Part shown: in pieces, positions 19,515 to 27,974 of the stretch | Numbering within the stretch: position 1 is the stretch's first letter | How the letters are laid out: each line of letters begins with the position of its first letter | Assembly: GCF_000512895.1 (NCBI RefSeq) | Contig: NZ_CP007033.1 | Span: 1,909,001-1,973,000 of the forward strand | DNA: 64,000 nucleotides | From: Dehalobacter restrictus DSM 9455 | GTDB lineage: Bacteria > Bacillota > Desulfitobacteriia > Desulfitobacteriales > Syntrophobotulaceae | Direction: 5' to 3' | Made by a program: the position numbers and the translations under genes | Notes under the pieces: generated by a model | The model's input: the letters and a program-made list of their open reading frames with translations, nothing else | Databases searched by the model: none | Told to the model about the DNA's origin: nothing

Positions 19515-20581
19515 TAGCCAAGACTACTAAATAACTTGCGGTTGAATACGACTCCCGGATTATCCGGTTTGTATTGAGCCGCTTTTTCATTGTATTTTTG
19601 TGCTTCTTCCATATCCCCGATCCTGTAATAACAGTAACATAGCTGAATGCTCGGGATAAAACCCCAGAAATCATACAGGACGGTATTCCAGCTGATGTCA
19701 GGCTTTTTGAGGGTAAGCGCCAACTCGTACCAGCCGATTGCCTTCGGGTATTCTTCTTTTTCCAAATATAAGTTTCCGATATAGCACAGTGTCTCGGCGC
19801 GCATACTGCCGTATTCGAAACTCCGGATCAATATCCGGAGCGCTTTTTCCCATTCCTGAGCCCGATGATAGCAATCGGCAAGGTCCAGACAAGCCAGTAT
19901 CGCATAGTTTTCAAACATATTTTCACTGTCCAAATAGCGCTTGTATTGCTCAGCGGCCTCCTCATAGCGGCTGTTGATATACAGTTCCCTCGCATAATAG
20001 TACAGGTCCCTGGCGTTGATTTTGCTGCTTTGTCTTATGAGTTTTTCCAAGATCTTTAAGTTTCGGTCGCTTGTACCGCGTTCTTTACAATGCGTAATGC
20101 AGATTTCAGTATGAAGAATATTGCCGCTGAACTCAATACACTCATGAATTGGATTGCACCATTTGAAACCGGCACTTCTGTTAACCAGCCGTTCCCTGTA
20201 AAAGGTGTCGGTCTCATGCCCCTTTTCATCCCTGCCAACATTGTATTTCATCATCACAACATCAAAGAACAGCGGTATTTCCAGCTTCAATTCCATAAGA
20301 AGTTGACGGTCCTCTTCCAAAATTACATCATCAGCATCCAGCCACAGGATATAGTCCATCTGAGCCATGGAAAAAGAATAGTTCCTGGCCGCAGCAAAAT
20401 CATCAATCCACGTAAAATCAAAAATCTTTGTGGTGAATTCTGCTGCAATTTCCTTGGTTCGGTCAACAGAACCGGTATCCACAATGATAATCTCATCGAC
20501 AATGTCCCTAATCCCCGTCAGACATCTTTCCAGTGTCAGTTCCTCATCCCGGACAATCATACATAAACTGATCGTAATCAT
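19481..20581 (-). CDS. GT2 glycosyltransferase with C-terminal TPR repeats (copy 2)
   Basis: A 366-residue paralogue of the protein at 17266-18354: MITISLCMIVRDEELTLERC, IIIVDTGSVDRT and YILWLDADDVIL in the GT-A domain, then TPR-like DLYYYARELYINSRYEEAAE, LCYIGNLYLEKEEYPKAIGW and LCYCYYRIGDMEEAQKY. ATG 20581 follows GGAGAGAG. The 3' ends of this gene and the DNRLRE gene overlap by 34 bases tail to tail. Two paralogues flanking one structural gene point to a local duplication around the probable substrate. Confidence 0.87.
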   Translation of the reverse strand: MITISLCMIVRDEELTLERCLTGIRDIVDEIIIVDTGSVDRTKEIAAEFTTKIFDFTWIDDFAAARNYSFSMAQMDYILWLDADDVILEEDRQLLMELKLEIPLFFDVVMMKYNVGRDEKGHETDTFYRERLVNRSAGFKWCNPIHECIEFSGNILHTEICITHCKERGTSDRNLKILEKLIRQSSKINARDLYYYARELYINSRYEEAAEQYKRYLDSENMFENYAILACLDLADCYHRAQEWEKALRILIRSFEYGSMRAETLCYIGNLYLEKEEYPKAIGWYELALTLKKPDISWNTVLYDFWGFIPSIQLCYCYYRIGDMEEAQKYNEKAAQYKPDNPGVVFNRKLFSSLGYQGAAITSKLK

Positions 20582-20729
20582 TGCGCTCTCTCCGGTGCTT
20601 TATCATTTTTCTTTGCTATATTTTTATGTTGCGGAAATTGTTATGTGCAGTCTCAACCCGGAATATGGTTACATAGGATAGTAATATGAATATAGGGATA
20701 TGAATATAAACCGCGATGAGGTGCATTCC

Positions 20730-21974
20730 ATGACCGAAGCAAAAAGAAAGGTTTTGTCCCCTTCCTATCTGAAAACCTTCAACTGTATTGCCTCAGCCTG
20801 TGAAAATTCTTGCTGCATAGGGTTTAACATTCGAATCGATCCTGAAACCTTCAGTAAATACAAGGTGGAAAATGATCCGGTAATCCGCAAGTTATTTGAA
20901 GAAAATATTTATATCATCCGCAGTTCGACAGCAAAACAGGATTATATCACCATCAATCCAACCAAAGATTATCGTTGTCCTTTCCTCACGGAAGAAAAAC
21001 TGTGCTTCCTGCAATGCCGGAAAGGAGAACAGTACTTATCCGAGATCTGTGCTTCCTTTCCGTGTATCGGCAATATTTTTAACGGTGTCCTGGAAAAATC
21101 AGCGACTCTAGCTTGTCCGGAGGCGGCGCGTCTGGCTCTGTTACAGACTGAGGCGATGGATTTAATCGAAGTTGAAGAGCCCGATGATACCCGAAATTTT
21201 GTTTACAATTTGCTGAACACCGAAGACGAAATATTTCAGAATAAACCTGCGAAGCACCTGTCTGAACTCAGAGAATTCACTTGGAGCATCCTGAAAGACA
21301 GAAGATACCATTTAGATGACAGAGTTGTCTTTCTTGGGGCCTTTATGGAAGAGGTTGACCGGCTGGAAAAAGTGTCTGCTGTTGATAGAATCCCGGATCT
21401 CATTTTGAGCTACACAGCTCTTTTTACAGATGCTTCAGCAATGAAGGATATAACAACCATTCCTGTTTCTCCGGTCCCACGTATTTCCCTGTTTCTACCT
21501 CCTGCGATCCGTGTGATTCTTCCCTCGATTGAATCAGACCGGTATCTACGTTGTTTCAGTAAATTCTTAGAAGGAATTCGTTTTTATGCCTCAACAAGTT
21601 ATACCCAAGTTGGTAAATGCTATGAAGAAGCCTACCAAAGGTATTACTCCCCTTTTATGCGTGAACATGACTATATCCTGGAAAACTACCTCTTAAATTA
21701 CGTTTTTATAAAGCTGTTCCCTTATGACTTGAATGGGAATTCAGTTTATTACAGTTACTTGCTTCTGGCAGTCAATTATGCCTTGCTCAAAATGCAGCTC
21801 GTTGGAATATCGGCTTATCAGCAGGAACTGACCGTTGATACTGCCATCATGGTGATTCAATCCTATACAAAGGCTGTCGAACATAAATACCCGATTCTCC
21901 ATAACCTGATTCAAGCGCTGAAACAAAACCATTTGGATTCTCTCGCCCATATCACAGTTTTCGTCAAGGATTAA
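20730..21974 (+). CDS. fliB: FliB-like flagellin lysine-N-methylase
   Basis: About 414 residues from ATG 20730, which has GAGGTG 6 bases upstream; the frame itself opens at 20700. Cys-rich N-terminus of the FliB family: FNCIASACENSCCIGFNI, then YRCPFLTEEKLCFLQ and YLSEICASFPC, which would coordinate metal or a Fe-S cluster. FliB methylates surface-exposed lysines of flagellin in enterics. No flagellin or motility gene is present in this window. Its place beside glycosyltransferases and a DNRLRE protein suggests that it methylates another surface protein; that is inference. Confidence 0.88.
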   Translation: MTEAKRKVLSPSYLKTFNCIASACENSCCIGFNIRIDPETFSKYKVENDPVIRKLFEENIYIIRSSTAKQDYITINPTKDYRCPFLTEEKLCFLQCRKGEQYLSEICASFPCIGNIFNGVLEKSATLACPEAARLALLQTEAMDLIEVEEPDDTRNFVYNLLNTEDEIFQNKPAKHLSELREFTWSILKDRRYHLDDRVVFLGAFMEEVDRLEKVSAVDRIPDLILSYTALFTDASAMKDITTIPVSPVPRISLFLPPAIRVILPSIESDRYLRCFSKFLEGIRFYASTSYTQVGKCYEEAYQRYYSPFMREHDYILENYLLNYVFIKLFPYDLNGNSVYYSYLLLAVNYALLKMQLVGISAYQQELTVDTAIMVIQSYTKAVEHKYPILHNLIQALKQNHLDSLAHITVFVKD

Positions 21975-22061
21975 GGCAAAGACACTTTCGAATAGCGAGA
22001 AGCTCACCCTGAAATAATACAGGCGGGCTTCTCTAACGCTCATCTTATACCTATTTGACAA

Positions 22062-23453
22062 TCAGGGATCAAGAGGCTGTTGCAGGGGTAGATAATTACT
22101 GCTGAAAAGTGGGTCTACAATTTGGTCACTGACCACAGTAGGTGTTGTTCTTGACCAAATAAATACCTTCCCTGGGGTCGCGCCGGATACTTCAATTTCT
22201 ATCTGGGTGTTGGGCAATTTTTGATTGAAGAAAATGCTTGTCGTGCAGTAAGGTGGCAAGGTAACCGTTGATTTGAAAGTTGGACTGAGAAGTGTCTTGG
22301 GACAGACATCTACATTAAAGACCGAAACATTTATAGGCCCGATAGTGGATGCACTGTTGTTCATGACTTTAACATCCAGGATATTCCCTACACTGGCATT
22401 ACTGAGTTTGAACGGTCCTGAAGTCTGGGCGTTGGCAGCACCTAGACTTGCTTCTATCGCTGCTACTTCAGATTTTATTTCCAGCAAACCAAAGGTGGGA
22501 CTCAAGACAGCGTTTTGGATCTGGAAGATTTCCGTTTTAATTTCTGCTAAGCCAAATGTTGGACTGAACACTGCCCCTTCGATTGCGGCTACTTCGGACT
22601 TAATCTCCTGCAGACTGAAAGTCGATCCTACGATACTCGTGAAAATACCTTCAACCAGTGTTCCGATACTGAAGACTTCCGTCTTGATCTCTGCCAACCC
22701 AAATGTTGGACTGAACACTGCCCCTTCGATTGCGGCTACTTCGGATTTTATCTCCTGCAGCCCAAACGTTGCTCCCATCATGCTCGTGAAAATGCCTTCA
22801 ACCAGCGTGCCAATACTGAAGACTTCCGTCTTGATCTCTGCCAACCCAAACGTCGGACTGTCTAGCTTATTTTCGATATTCTCAACCGCGAATTCAATAA
22901 TCTGAACTTCGGACTTAATCTCCTGCAATCCAAAAAATGGATGATTCACTGCTTTTTCTATCGAAAATATCTCTGTTTTGATTTCTGCAAGCCCAAATGT
23001 CGGGCTTTCCAACAGTTTTAGGATTTTCCTACAATCAGGCCAATGCTTGGGACAGCAGCCTTTTTTCTTGCAGAAAAATTTAAACGAACTGCCAAAGAAA
23101 AACAAGACGCCTACCGCAGTTACGCTTATTTTCAGATTTCTTACGATTACAATCTTTTTTCTACCTACCTGATCTTTGGGACTGGTTTGATTGTCCACCT
23201 TGCTCTTGTGAAGAATTTTTATTGTCGCCCCACCTAAGAAGAGTCCCGACAATACACCAATACATATGATTGTTGTATTCACAGCTTGTTTAATTGTAGC
23301 AAAACGTGCGTATAGCCCGGACTCAGCTGCATATCCAGTTTCTGTTTGATTATTACGCAATTCATCTTGGATTATCTGCAAGTGACATAAGAAATTTGCC
23401 AAAGATATTTTATCCAATATCTTTTTACCATTTTCGTAGTCATCAGACACCAC
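22062..23453 (-). CDS. membrane protein with tandem FGLxEIKxE repeats
   Basis: A 463-residue protein I cannot assign to a family. Two hydrophobic segments (about 60-80 and 109-127) are followed by a Cys/Lys-rich bridge (CKKKGCCPKHWPDC). Residues about 149-350 carry eight copies of a roughly 20-residue unit, FGLxEIKxEvxxIexAV, alternating between an AEIKTE form and a QEIKSE form. The C-terminal 110 residues look like a beta-sandwich (LDVKVMNNSASTIGPINVSV). The repeat should form amphipathic helices, possibly a coiled stalk displaying the C-terminal domain. The start is GTG 23453 or 23450 after AAAGGAGG. It converges on fliB. Confidence 0.65.
   Translation of the reverse strand: MVSDDYENGKKILDKISLANFLCHLQIIQDELRNNQTETGYAAESGLYARFATIKQAVNTTIICIGVLSGLFLGGATIKILHKSKVDNQTSPKDQVGRKKIVIVRNLKISVTAVGVLFFFGSSFKFFCKKKGCCPKHWPDCRKILKLLESPTFGLAEIKTEIFSIEKAVNHPFFGLQEIKSEVQIIEFAVENIENKLDSPTFGLAEIKTEVFSIGTLVEGIFTSMMGATFGLQEIKSEVAAIEGAVFSPTFGLAEIKTEVFSIGTLVEGIFTSIVGSTFSLQEIKSEVAAIEGAVFSPTFGLAEIKTEIFQIQNAVLSPTFGLLEIKSEVAAIEASLGAANAQTSGPFKLSNASVGNILDVKVMNNSASTIGPINVSVFNVDVCPKTLLSPTFKSTVTLPPYCTTSIFFNQKLPNTQIEIEVSGATPGKVFIWSRTTPTVVSDQIVDPLFSSNYLPLQQPLDP
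22561..23007 (-). repeat. 147-bp in-frame tandem repeat inside the stalk gene
   Basis: The string ggactgaaca recurs at 22561 and 22708, with its diverged form (ggactgtcta) at 22855: exactly 147 bases (49 codons) apart each time. The units encode SPTFGLAEIKTEV plus a linker and a QEIKSE unit. Units 22561-22707 and 22708-22854 are nearly identical in DNA, which indicates recent expansion; more diverged half-units lie outwards to about 23007. Confidence 0.85.
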
Positions 23454-23669
23454 AATACCTCCTTTGTATTTCTAACATTATCCAATTTTAGTACGTGCTT
23501 ATTAATATGATTTTGGGAAATTTGTTGTGAAGAAAAACAAGCATTTTTTCTAAATAATGCAGATATCTTAAACAAGCTCAACCCATTTTTCATACAATAT
23601 GCTGTAATAGCTCCTAAAACATGCTCCAGAAGTATTTGGAACAAGATATGGAAAGAGGAAGGGAAGACA

Positions 23670-24569
23670 ATGATTCCACCTTTCATCAGTTATATTACAT
23701 TTAACCGCTTAGGCCTGACCGCGAGAAATCTTGATTCGATCCTTGATTCTTCAGAAGAATTTGAAATGCACATCATCGACAGCAATTCCAGGGATGATAC
23801 CTGGGAATATTTAAGATCCCTTCAGGACCCGCGCATTCAATCAGTAACCAGGCTTCCTCTAAACTGCGGACCCATTTATCCCCTGAACTTGAATCTTTCC
23901 AGAAGAAAACCGGAACAATATTTTTTTACCATTGACAGTGATGTTTTTATGATCAGCAAGAAATGGATCTCACGTTTTATGGAGGTTTTTGAGACGTTTC
24001 CTGAGGCAGGTCTTCTGGGCGTTAAAAGAGGAAGACCTTACCCTCTGTATTACCCTCCGGTTATTCCCAGAGTTAAAGACAATATTCATTATTTACAATT
24101 AGAAAACGGTCATATTGACGCTCCGCTCGACTTTGTTCCAGGCTGCTGCCAAGCGTTAAGACCGGAATTAATCAATCAGATCGGTTATTGGAACGAAGAA
24201 TGCTGTTATGGTGATTCCGAACTATCTGCGCGGATCTGTTGTTATACTGATTTGAAGGCAGGTTTTATCGATACCGTTGAAATTGAGATGACGCAGTCCA
24301 TTAACTGCGCCGAATGTCAGGCTGAAAGATGGTGCAGCTTGAATCATCCGATAGACACCTGTTTCGATATCTGGCGCAGACATTATATTAATAGAGCTGC
24401 CGCCGCAAAATTCCGGCCAAACTTTCTCAAGGTATTCCAGGAACTTAAGCAAGGAAAAAGGTCAGCCTATTCAGCCTCAATGTCCGATCCCGAGTCAACC
24501 CAAAAAAACCTGTATCATCAAAACTGGGCAATGGAAAATATCAGATATTATATTCAAAATTCCAATTAA
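23670..24569 (+). CDS. GT2 family glycosyltransferase
   Basis: A 299-residue GT-A enzyme: FISYITFNRLGLTARNLDSI, MHIIDSNSRDDTW and FFTIDSDVFMISKKW (DxD), then FVPGCCQALRPELI and YWNEECCYGDSELSARIC (acceptor-side and catalytic Asp/Glu region). The C-terminal third is unusually Cys- and Trp-rich (INCAECQAERWCSLNHPIDTC). ATG 23670 follows GAAGGGAAG. It is the plus-strand member of the glycosylation block and is divergent from the repeat-stalk gene. Confidence 0.85.
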   Translation: MIPPFISYITFNRLGLTARNLDSILDSSEEFEMHIIDSNSRDDTWEYLRSLQDPRIQSVTRLPLNCGPIYPLNLNLSRRKPEQYFFTIDSDVFMISKKWISRFMEVFETFPEAGLLGVKRGRPYPLYYPPVIPRVKDNIHYLQLENGHIDAPLDFVPGCCQALRPELINQIGYWNEECCYGDSELSARICCYTDLKAGFIDTVEIEMTQSINCAECQAERWCSLNHPIDTCFDIWRRHYINRAAAAKFRPNFLKVFQELKQGKRSAYSASMSDPESTQKNLYHQNWAMENIRYYIQNSN

Positions 24570-24595
24570 AGCAAGAAATGAAAAGAATTATGCAA

Positions 24596-24633
24596 CAAAA
24601 AAGCACCTTTCCGCCATAGGAAAGATGCTCTTA
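24596..24633 (-). terminator. intrinsic terminator after mscL
   Basis: On the minus strand GCATCTTTCC pairs with GGAAAGGTGC (one G-U pair) around a 6-base loop and is followed by TTTTTTGTTGC. It lies between the convergent mscL and GT2 genes. Confidence 0.75.
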
Positions 24634-24687
24634 ACCATTCGATTCGTTGTTCGCAGCTTCATTTTATGTTGATGACATATGCCAAAA

Positions 24688-25092
24688 TTACCTGGATTTC
24701 AGGATATCCCTTATCTCCGTAAGCAGGATTTCCTCTTTAGAAGGTTCCGGAGGTGATTCGGGAGCGAGCGGCTCTTCTTCTTTCTTTCTCCTTAATTTCA
24801 TCAGCACTTTCAGCATAAAGAAGATGGCCAGTGAAATAATCAGAAAATCAACAATCGATTGAATGAATGCGCCATACCTGATCGCCGCTTCCGGTACACT
24901 GTCTGTCGCTTCCGTAATGACAATTTTCAGATTAGCAAAATTAATCCTTCCGAGCAAGAATCCGATAACCGGCATCAGTATATCATTAACCAGAGACGTG
25001 ACAATCTTCCCGAAGGCACCGCCAATAATTACAGCTACCGCCAAATCGACAATGTTACCTTTCATGATGAGCTGTTTGAATTCATTAACCAT
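24688..25092 (-). CDS. mscL: large-conductance mechanosensitive channel
   Basis: A 134-residue MscL from ATG 25092. FKQLIMKGNIVDLAVAVIIG is the N-terminal amphipathic helix plus TM1, with GGAFGKIVTSLVNDILMPVI continuing TM1; TM2 is FLIISLAIFFMLKVLMKL, and the charged C-terminal bundle ends in EILLTEIRDILKS. The open frame extends upstream to 25167, but GGGGAGTGATCC sits directly before ATG 25092. Emergency osmotic release valve in the cytoplasmic membrane. Confidence 0.97.
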   Translation of the reverse strand: MVNEFKQLIMKGNIVDLAVAVIIGGAFGKIVTSLVNDILMPVIGFLLGRINFANLKIVITEATDSVPEAAIRYGAFIQSIVDFLIISLAIFFMLKVLMKLRRKKEEEPLAPESPPEPSKEEILLTEIRDILKSR

Positions 25093-25177
25093 CGGATCAC
25101 TCCCCTCTTTTACCATTATAATCAAACAAACTGTCTTGCACAACGGCGTCTCGCCGCTCCTTGTCATCCAAATAATA

Positions 25178-27349
25178 TTATTCCCAATGTTCCAACAAAC
25201 GCTGCACTGTACTGATCAATCCGGTCAGATCAGTAGAATGTTGTATATAGTTTACTTGCTGGTTCCCACTGTACAGTATTGCTTCATCCGTTTCTTTAAC
25301 CATCGATGGCGGCTGTATTGATGTCACAAGCAGCAGGATCCTGGAATCAGGCCAATGTGTGCAGCATTCAGCAATTAATGCTGACGTCTTCGGGCCGTCC
25401 TCCCCATCCGGTGATTCGGCAATAACGACTTTGGGATAAATTTCAAAGGAACCCATTTCATCGGAACCTTGTAGCGCCCTTTTCAGACCCGAAATCGTTG
25501 TCACTTTTACCCCAGTGCTCAAAAGGGCCTGCTCCAACGGATAATTAAATAAATTATCTTCCAGTGCGATCAGTACGTCGGTCTCACTGTTTTTTTTGTT
25601 TGCCGCCGGGGGGAAACTCATTGAAAAGACAGCGCCACCCTCTTCCCTGTTAAAAGCCGTAATTTCACCGCCATGATTATGTACGATGGCCCGAACAATT
25701 GGAAGTCCAAGGCCGGTTCCCCTTTCTTTCGTGGTAAAAAACGGACGGAATAAATTTTTCATGGCTTCCGGCGTTAGTCCCGGCCCGTTGTCTATGACAT
25801 TGATACAAACCTGATTGCCGGGTTCTTCCAGCCGAATGATTACTCTTCCCCCGGCGTCTGCAGCCTGGACTGCATTTCGTACCAGATTCAGCATGACCTG
25901 CGTTAATTGTCCCGGATCAGCTGCCACTGGTGAGACCTTCCCTGTTTCCAGAATAATATCTGACTTTGTGCCCATAGCTTCTCCTTGAAACAGCGGCATC
26001 AGTTCCTGGAGAAAAGCAACCGGGTCAATCGGTTCGGCTTCAATGTTGGATGGTTTTCCAAGCAGCAAAAATTCATTCAATAAACGGGTGACCCTGTCAA
26101 GTTCCCGCAAAACCAGGTCTTTATAATTGCGTGTTAGTTCAGGATCTTTCTTGCGGCCCATGAGCTGTAGAAGCCCGCTTGCCGCACTGATTGGATTACG
26201 CAGTTCATGCGCCAGGACGCCCACCATCTTTGCAGTCGCCTCAAAACGCTCAGCCTGACGGGCACTCTCCTGCCAGTGGTAATAATCCGTCCGATCCTCC
26301 AACAGCAGCAGCCAGCCTCTGACTGTCGTTTCTTCCAGCAGTGGAGATACCTGCCAGTCAACGCGGCAAATGTCGGAATCACTGTACTTATCCGGGAAAG
26401 AATCCATTTGCCCGCCAACCGGGATAACGGTATTGGAACGGATATAACCCAGCCACGGTCCCGGCCAATCAGCGAGCGGGCTTCCGAGCAGGTCAACATT
26501 TGCACCATTCATCAATTGCTCTGCCTGTCTGTTTGCATAGATAATTCGATAATGACGGTCAATCATAACAACTGCACTGCCAACCGCACCCAAAAGTACA
26601 TCCAGCTGTTTTTTGAGCAGCCGGCATAAACAAACCCCATCAAAAGCAATTATACACTCTTCAGCCATTAGAGGGAGCAGAAATTCCGCCCGGCTGAAAT
26701 CACGAGGCTGTAAAACGCCTAGCTCTCCGTGTAAATTACCTTGGTTGATTTCAAAGATCGTTGTTTCAAAAGAATATCTGTTTAAACGGGCAGCCTCTAC
26801 CGCACGCTCATCTCCTTTGATCAGTAAGGCAGAGAATCCTGAGTCTGCATACTCTAGCCAGCTCCCCTCTGCATCAAGCAGGATAATCAGGGCATTTAAA
26901 ATAAGCTCAAGCAATTGATCCTGAACATTTTCTTCTCCGTGACAAAGAGATATAACAGTATGGTTCAATTTACGCAGCGCAGATAATTCAACAGTCCGTA
27001 TCTCTCCGCTAAGTCCGGCCAGCGCATTCTGGAAGCTACTGAGCATATCCGCAGCTAAACGGGCCCGGTCAGCCACGGAAAAATTTGATTTTCCCTGCCG
27101 GCAGGAAGAGCACTCCACTGCATCCAGAAAGAAACCATAATTCAATGGCCAGCGAACAGGTTGCCGGCTGAAAGGTTCATACGTCTGATGACAAATGGGG
27201 CAGGACTCAGGCCTTTTCGTTAATAACGTGCCATCTTCAGATACAATCATCAATTTCAAATGTAAGCCTGTTCCGATACATTCCAAAAAAATGTTCCAGC
27301 GTTCCGACTTGATCATTTCGGCTGCCTCAATCCACTCGGACACGGTCAT
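25178..27349 (-). CDS. PAS-domain sensor histidine kinase with degenerate receiver-like tail
   Basis: A 723-residue soluble-looking kinase. The N-terminus has a CPICHQ ... CSSCRQ pair (about 50-53 and 80-83) that may bind metal. A GAF-like region (about 150-245) is followed by a PAS domain (about 250-355: VVMIDRHYRIIYANRQAEQ), HisKA with LAHELRNPISAASG (phospho-acceptor His), and HATPase_c with LNLVRNAVQAA (N box), DNGPGLTPEA (G1) and GTGLGLPIVRAI (G2). The last 120 residues have receiver-like spacing but lack the usual phospho-Asp context. ATG 27349 follows AAAGGAGG. It is divergent from the response regulator at 27535, its likely partner. Confidence 0.9.
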   Translation of the reverse strand: MTVSEWIEAAEMIKSERWNIFLECIGTGLHLKLMIVSEDGTLLTKRPESCPICHQTYEPFSRQPVRWPLNYGFFLDAVECSSCRQGKSNFSVADRARLAADMLSSFQNALAGLSGEIRTVELSALRKLNHTVISLCHGEENVQDQLLELILNALIILLDAEGSWLEYADSGFSALLIKGDERAVEAARLNRYSFETTIFEINQGNLHGELGVLQPRDFSRAEFLLPLMAEECIIAFDGVCLCRLLKKQLDVLLGAVGSAVVMIDRHYRIIYANRQAEQLMNGANVDLLGSPLADWPGPWLGYIRSNTVIPVGGQMDSFPDKYSDSDICRVDWQVSPLLEETTVRGWLLLLEDRTDYYHWQESARQAERFEATAKMVGVLAHELRNPISAASGLLQLMGRKKDPELTRNYKDLVLRELDRVTRLLNEFLLLGKPSNIEAEPIDPVAFLQELMPLFQGEAMGTKSDIILETGKVSPVAADPGQLTQVMLNLVRNAVQAADAGGRVIIRLEEPGNQVCINVIDNGPGLTPEAMKNLFRPFFTTKERGTGLGLPIVRAIVHNHGGEITAFNREEGGAVFSMSFPPAANKKNSETDVLIALEDNLFNYPLEQALLSTGVKVTTISGLKRALQGSDEMGSFEIYPKVVIAESPDGEDGPKTSALIAECCTHWPDSRILLLVTSIQPPSMVKETDEAILYSGNQQVNYIQHSTDLTGLISTVQRLLEHWE

Positions 27350-27534
27350 GGTCCTCCTTTGCCTATCCTATCTGTACATAAGCAAATTCGACCAGAATTG
27401 ATGATTTCCTTCCAGATATTACACTATTTTTTCCATGTAAGTCTGATTAAGGAAACACGACTCGACACTATTCGCTCAATCCCGGTGTTATACTGAAATT
27501 AGTCCTAATCCATATTAATTTGGAGGATTGACAC

Positions 27535-27969
27535 ATGAATAAAATATTGGTCGTTGAAGATAACCCCGTTATTGGAATGGTTATTCAAACCGTGTTAACC
27601 GATGAAGGACATCAGGTTGAAGTGCGGAAAAGCGCCATGGAAGGTCTGTACCTGATGTACACCGGTTTTATTCCTGATTTAGTCCTTACTGATTTGATCA
27701 TGAGAGAAATGGATGGCAGAGATCTTATCCAAAAAATGCGTAATGACAAAAAGCTTTGCAGTATTCCTGCAGTCATTATTACGGCTTCAATCCCTAATGC
27801 AGAAAATTTGCCTGATAAAGATCAATTCCAGGGTTTGCTAAGTAAGCCCTTTGACCTGGAAGATTTGGTCAAAACCGTTGACAGGCTGGTCAATCATCAA
27901 ACACTTGCAGCCAATAACACTGCACTTCAGGCTTCGACATCTGTCGCACCGGCGCCTGTCGCAGTATAA
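27535..27969 (+). CDS. single-domain response regulator
   Basis: A 144-residue receiver: KILVVEDNPVIG (acidic pocket), LVLTDLIMREMDG (phospho-Asp), VIITASI (switch Thr/Ala) and LLSKPFDLEDL (Lys). There is no output domain, only a short Ala/Pro-rich tail (ASTSVAPAPVAV). It has GGAGGATTGACAC before the ATG. CheY- or Spo0F-like proteins act through protein contacts or phosphorelay; pairing with the divergent kinase is likely. Confidence 0.92.
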   Translation: MNKILVVEDNPVIGMVIQTVLTDEGHQVEVRKSAMEGLYLMYTGFIPDLVLTDLIMREMDGRDLIQKMRNDKKLCSIPAVIITASIPNAENLPDKDQFQGLLSKPFDLEDLVKTVDRLVNHQTLAANNTALQASTSVAPAPVAV

Positions 27970-27974
27970 GCTTC

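Noticed and set aside
21998-22036. GAGAAGC / GCTTCTC hairpin between fliB and the repeat-protein gene as a terminator
   Set aside because: Short stem, large loop and no T run on either strand; not enough to call.
22561-23007. Regular repeats first suspected to be a CRISPR array
   Set aside because: Units are in-frame coding repeats of 147 bases without unique spacers, inside an open frame.
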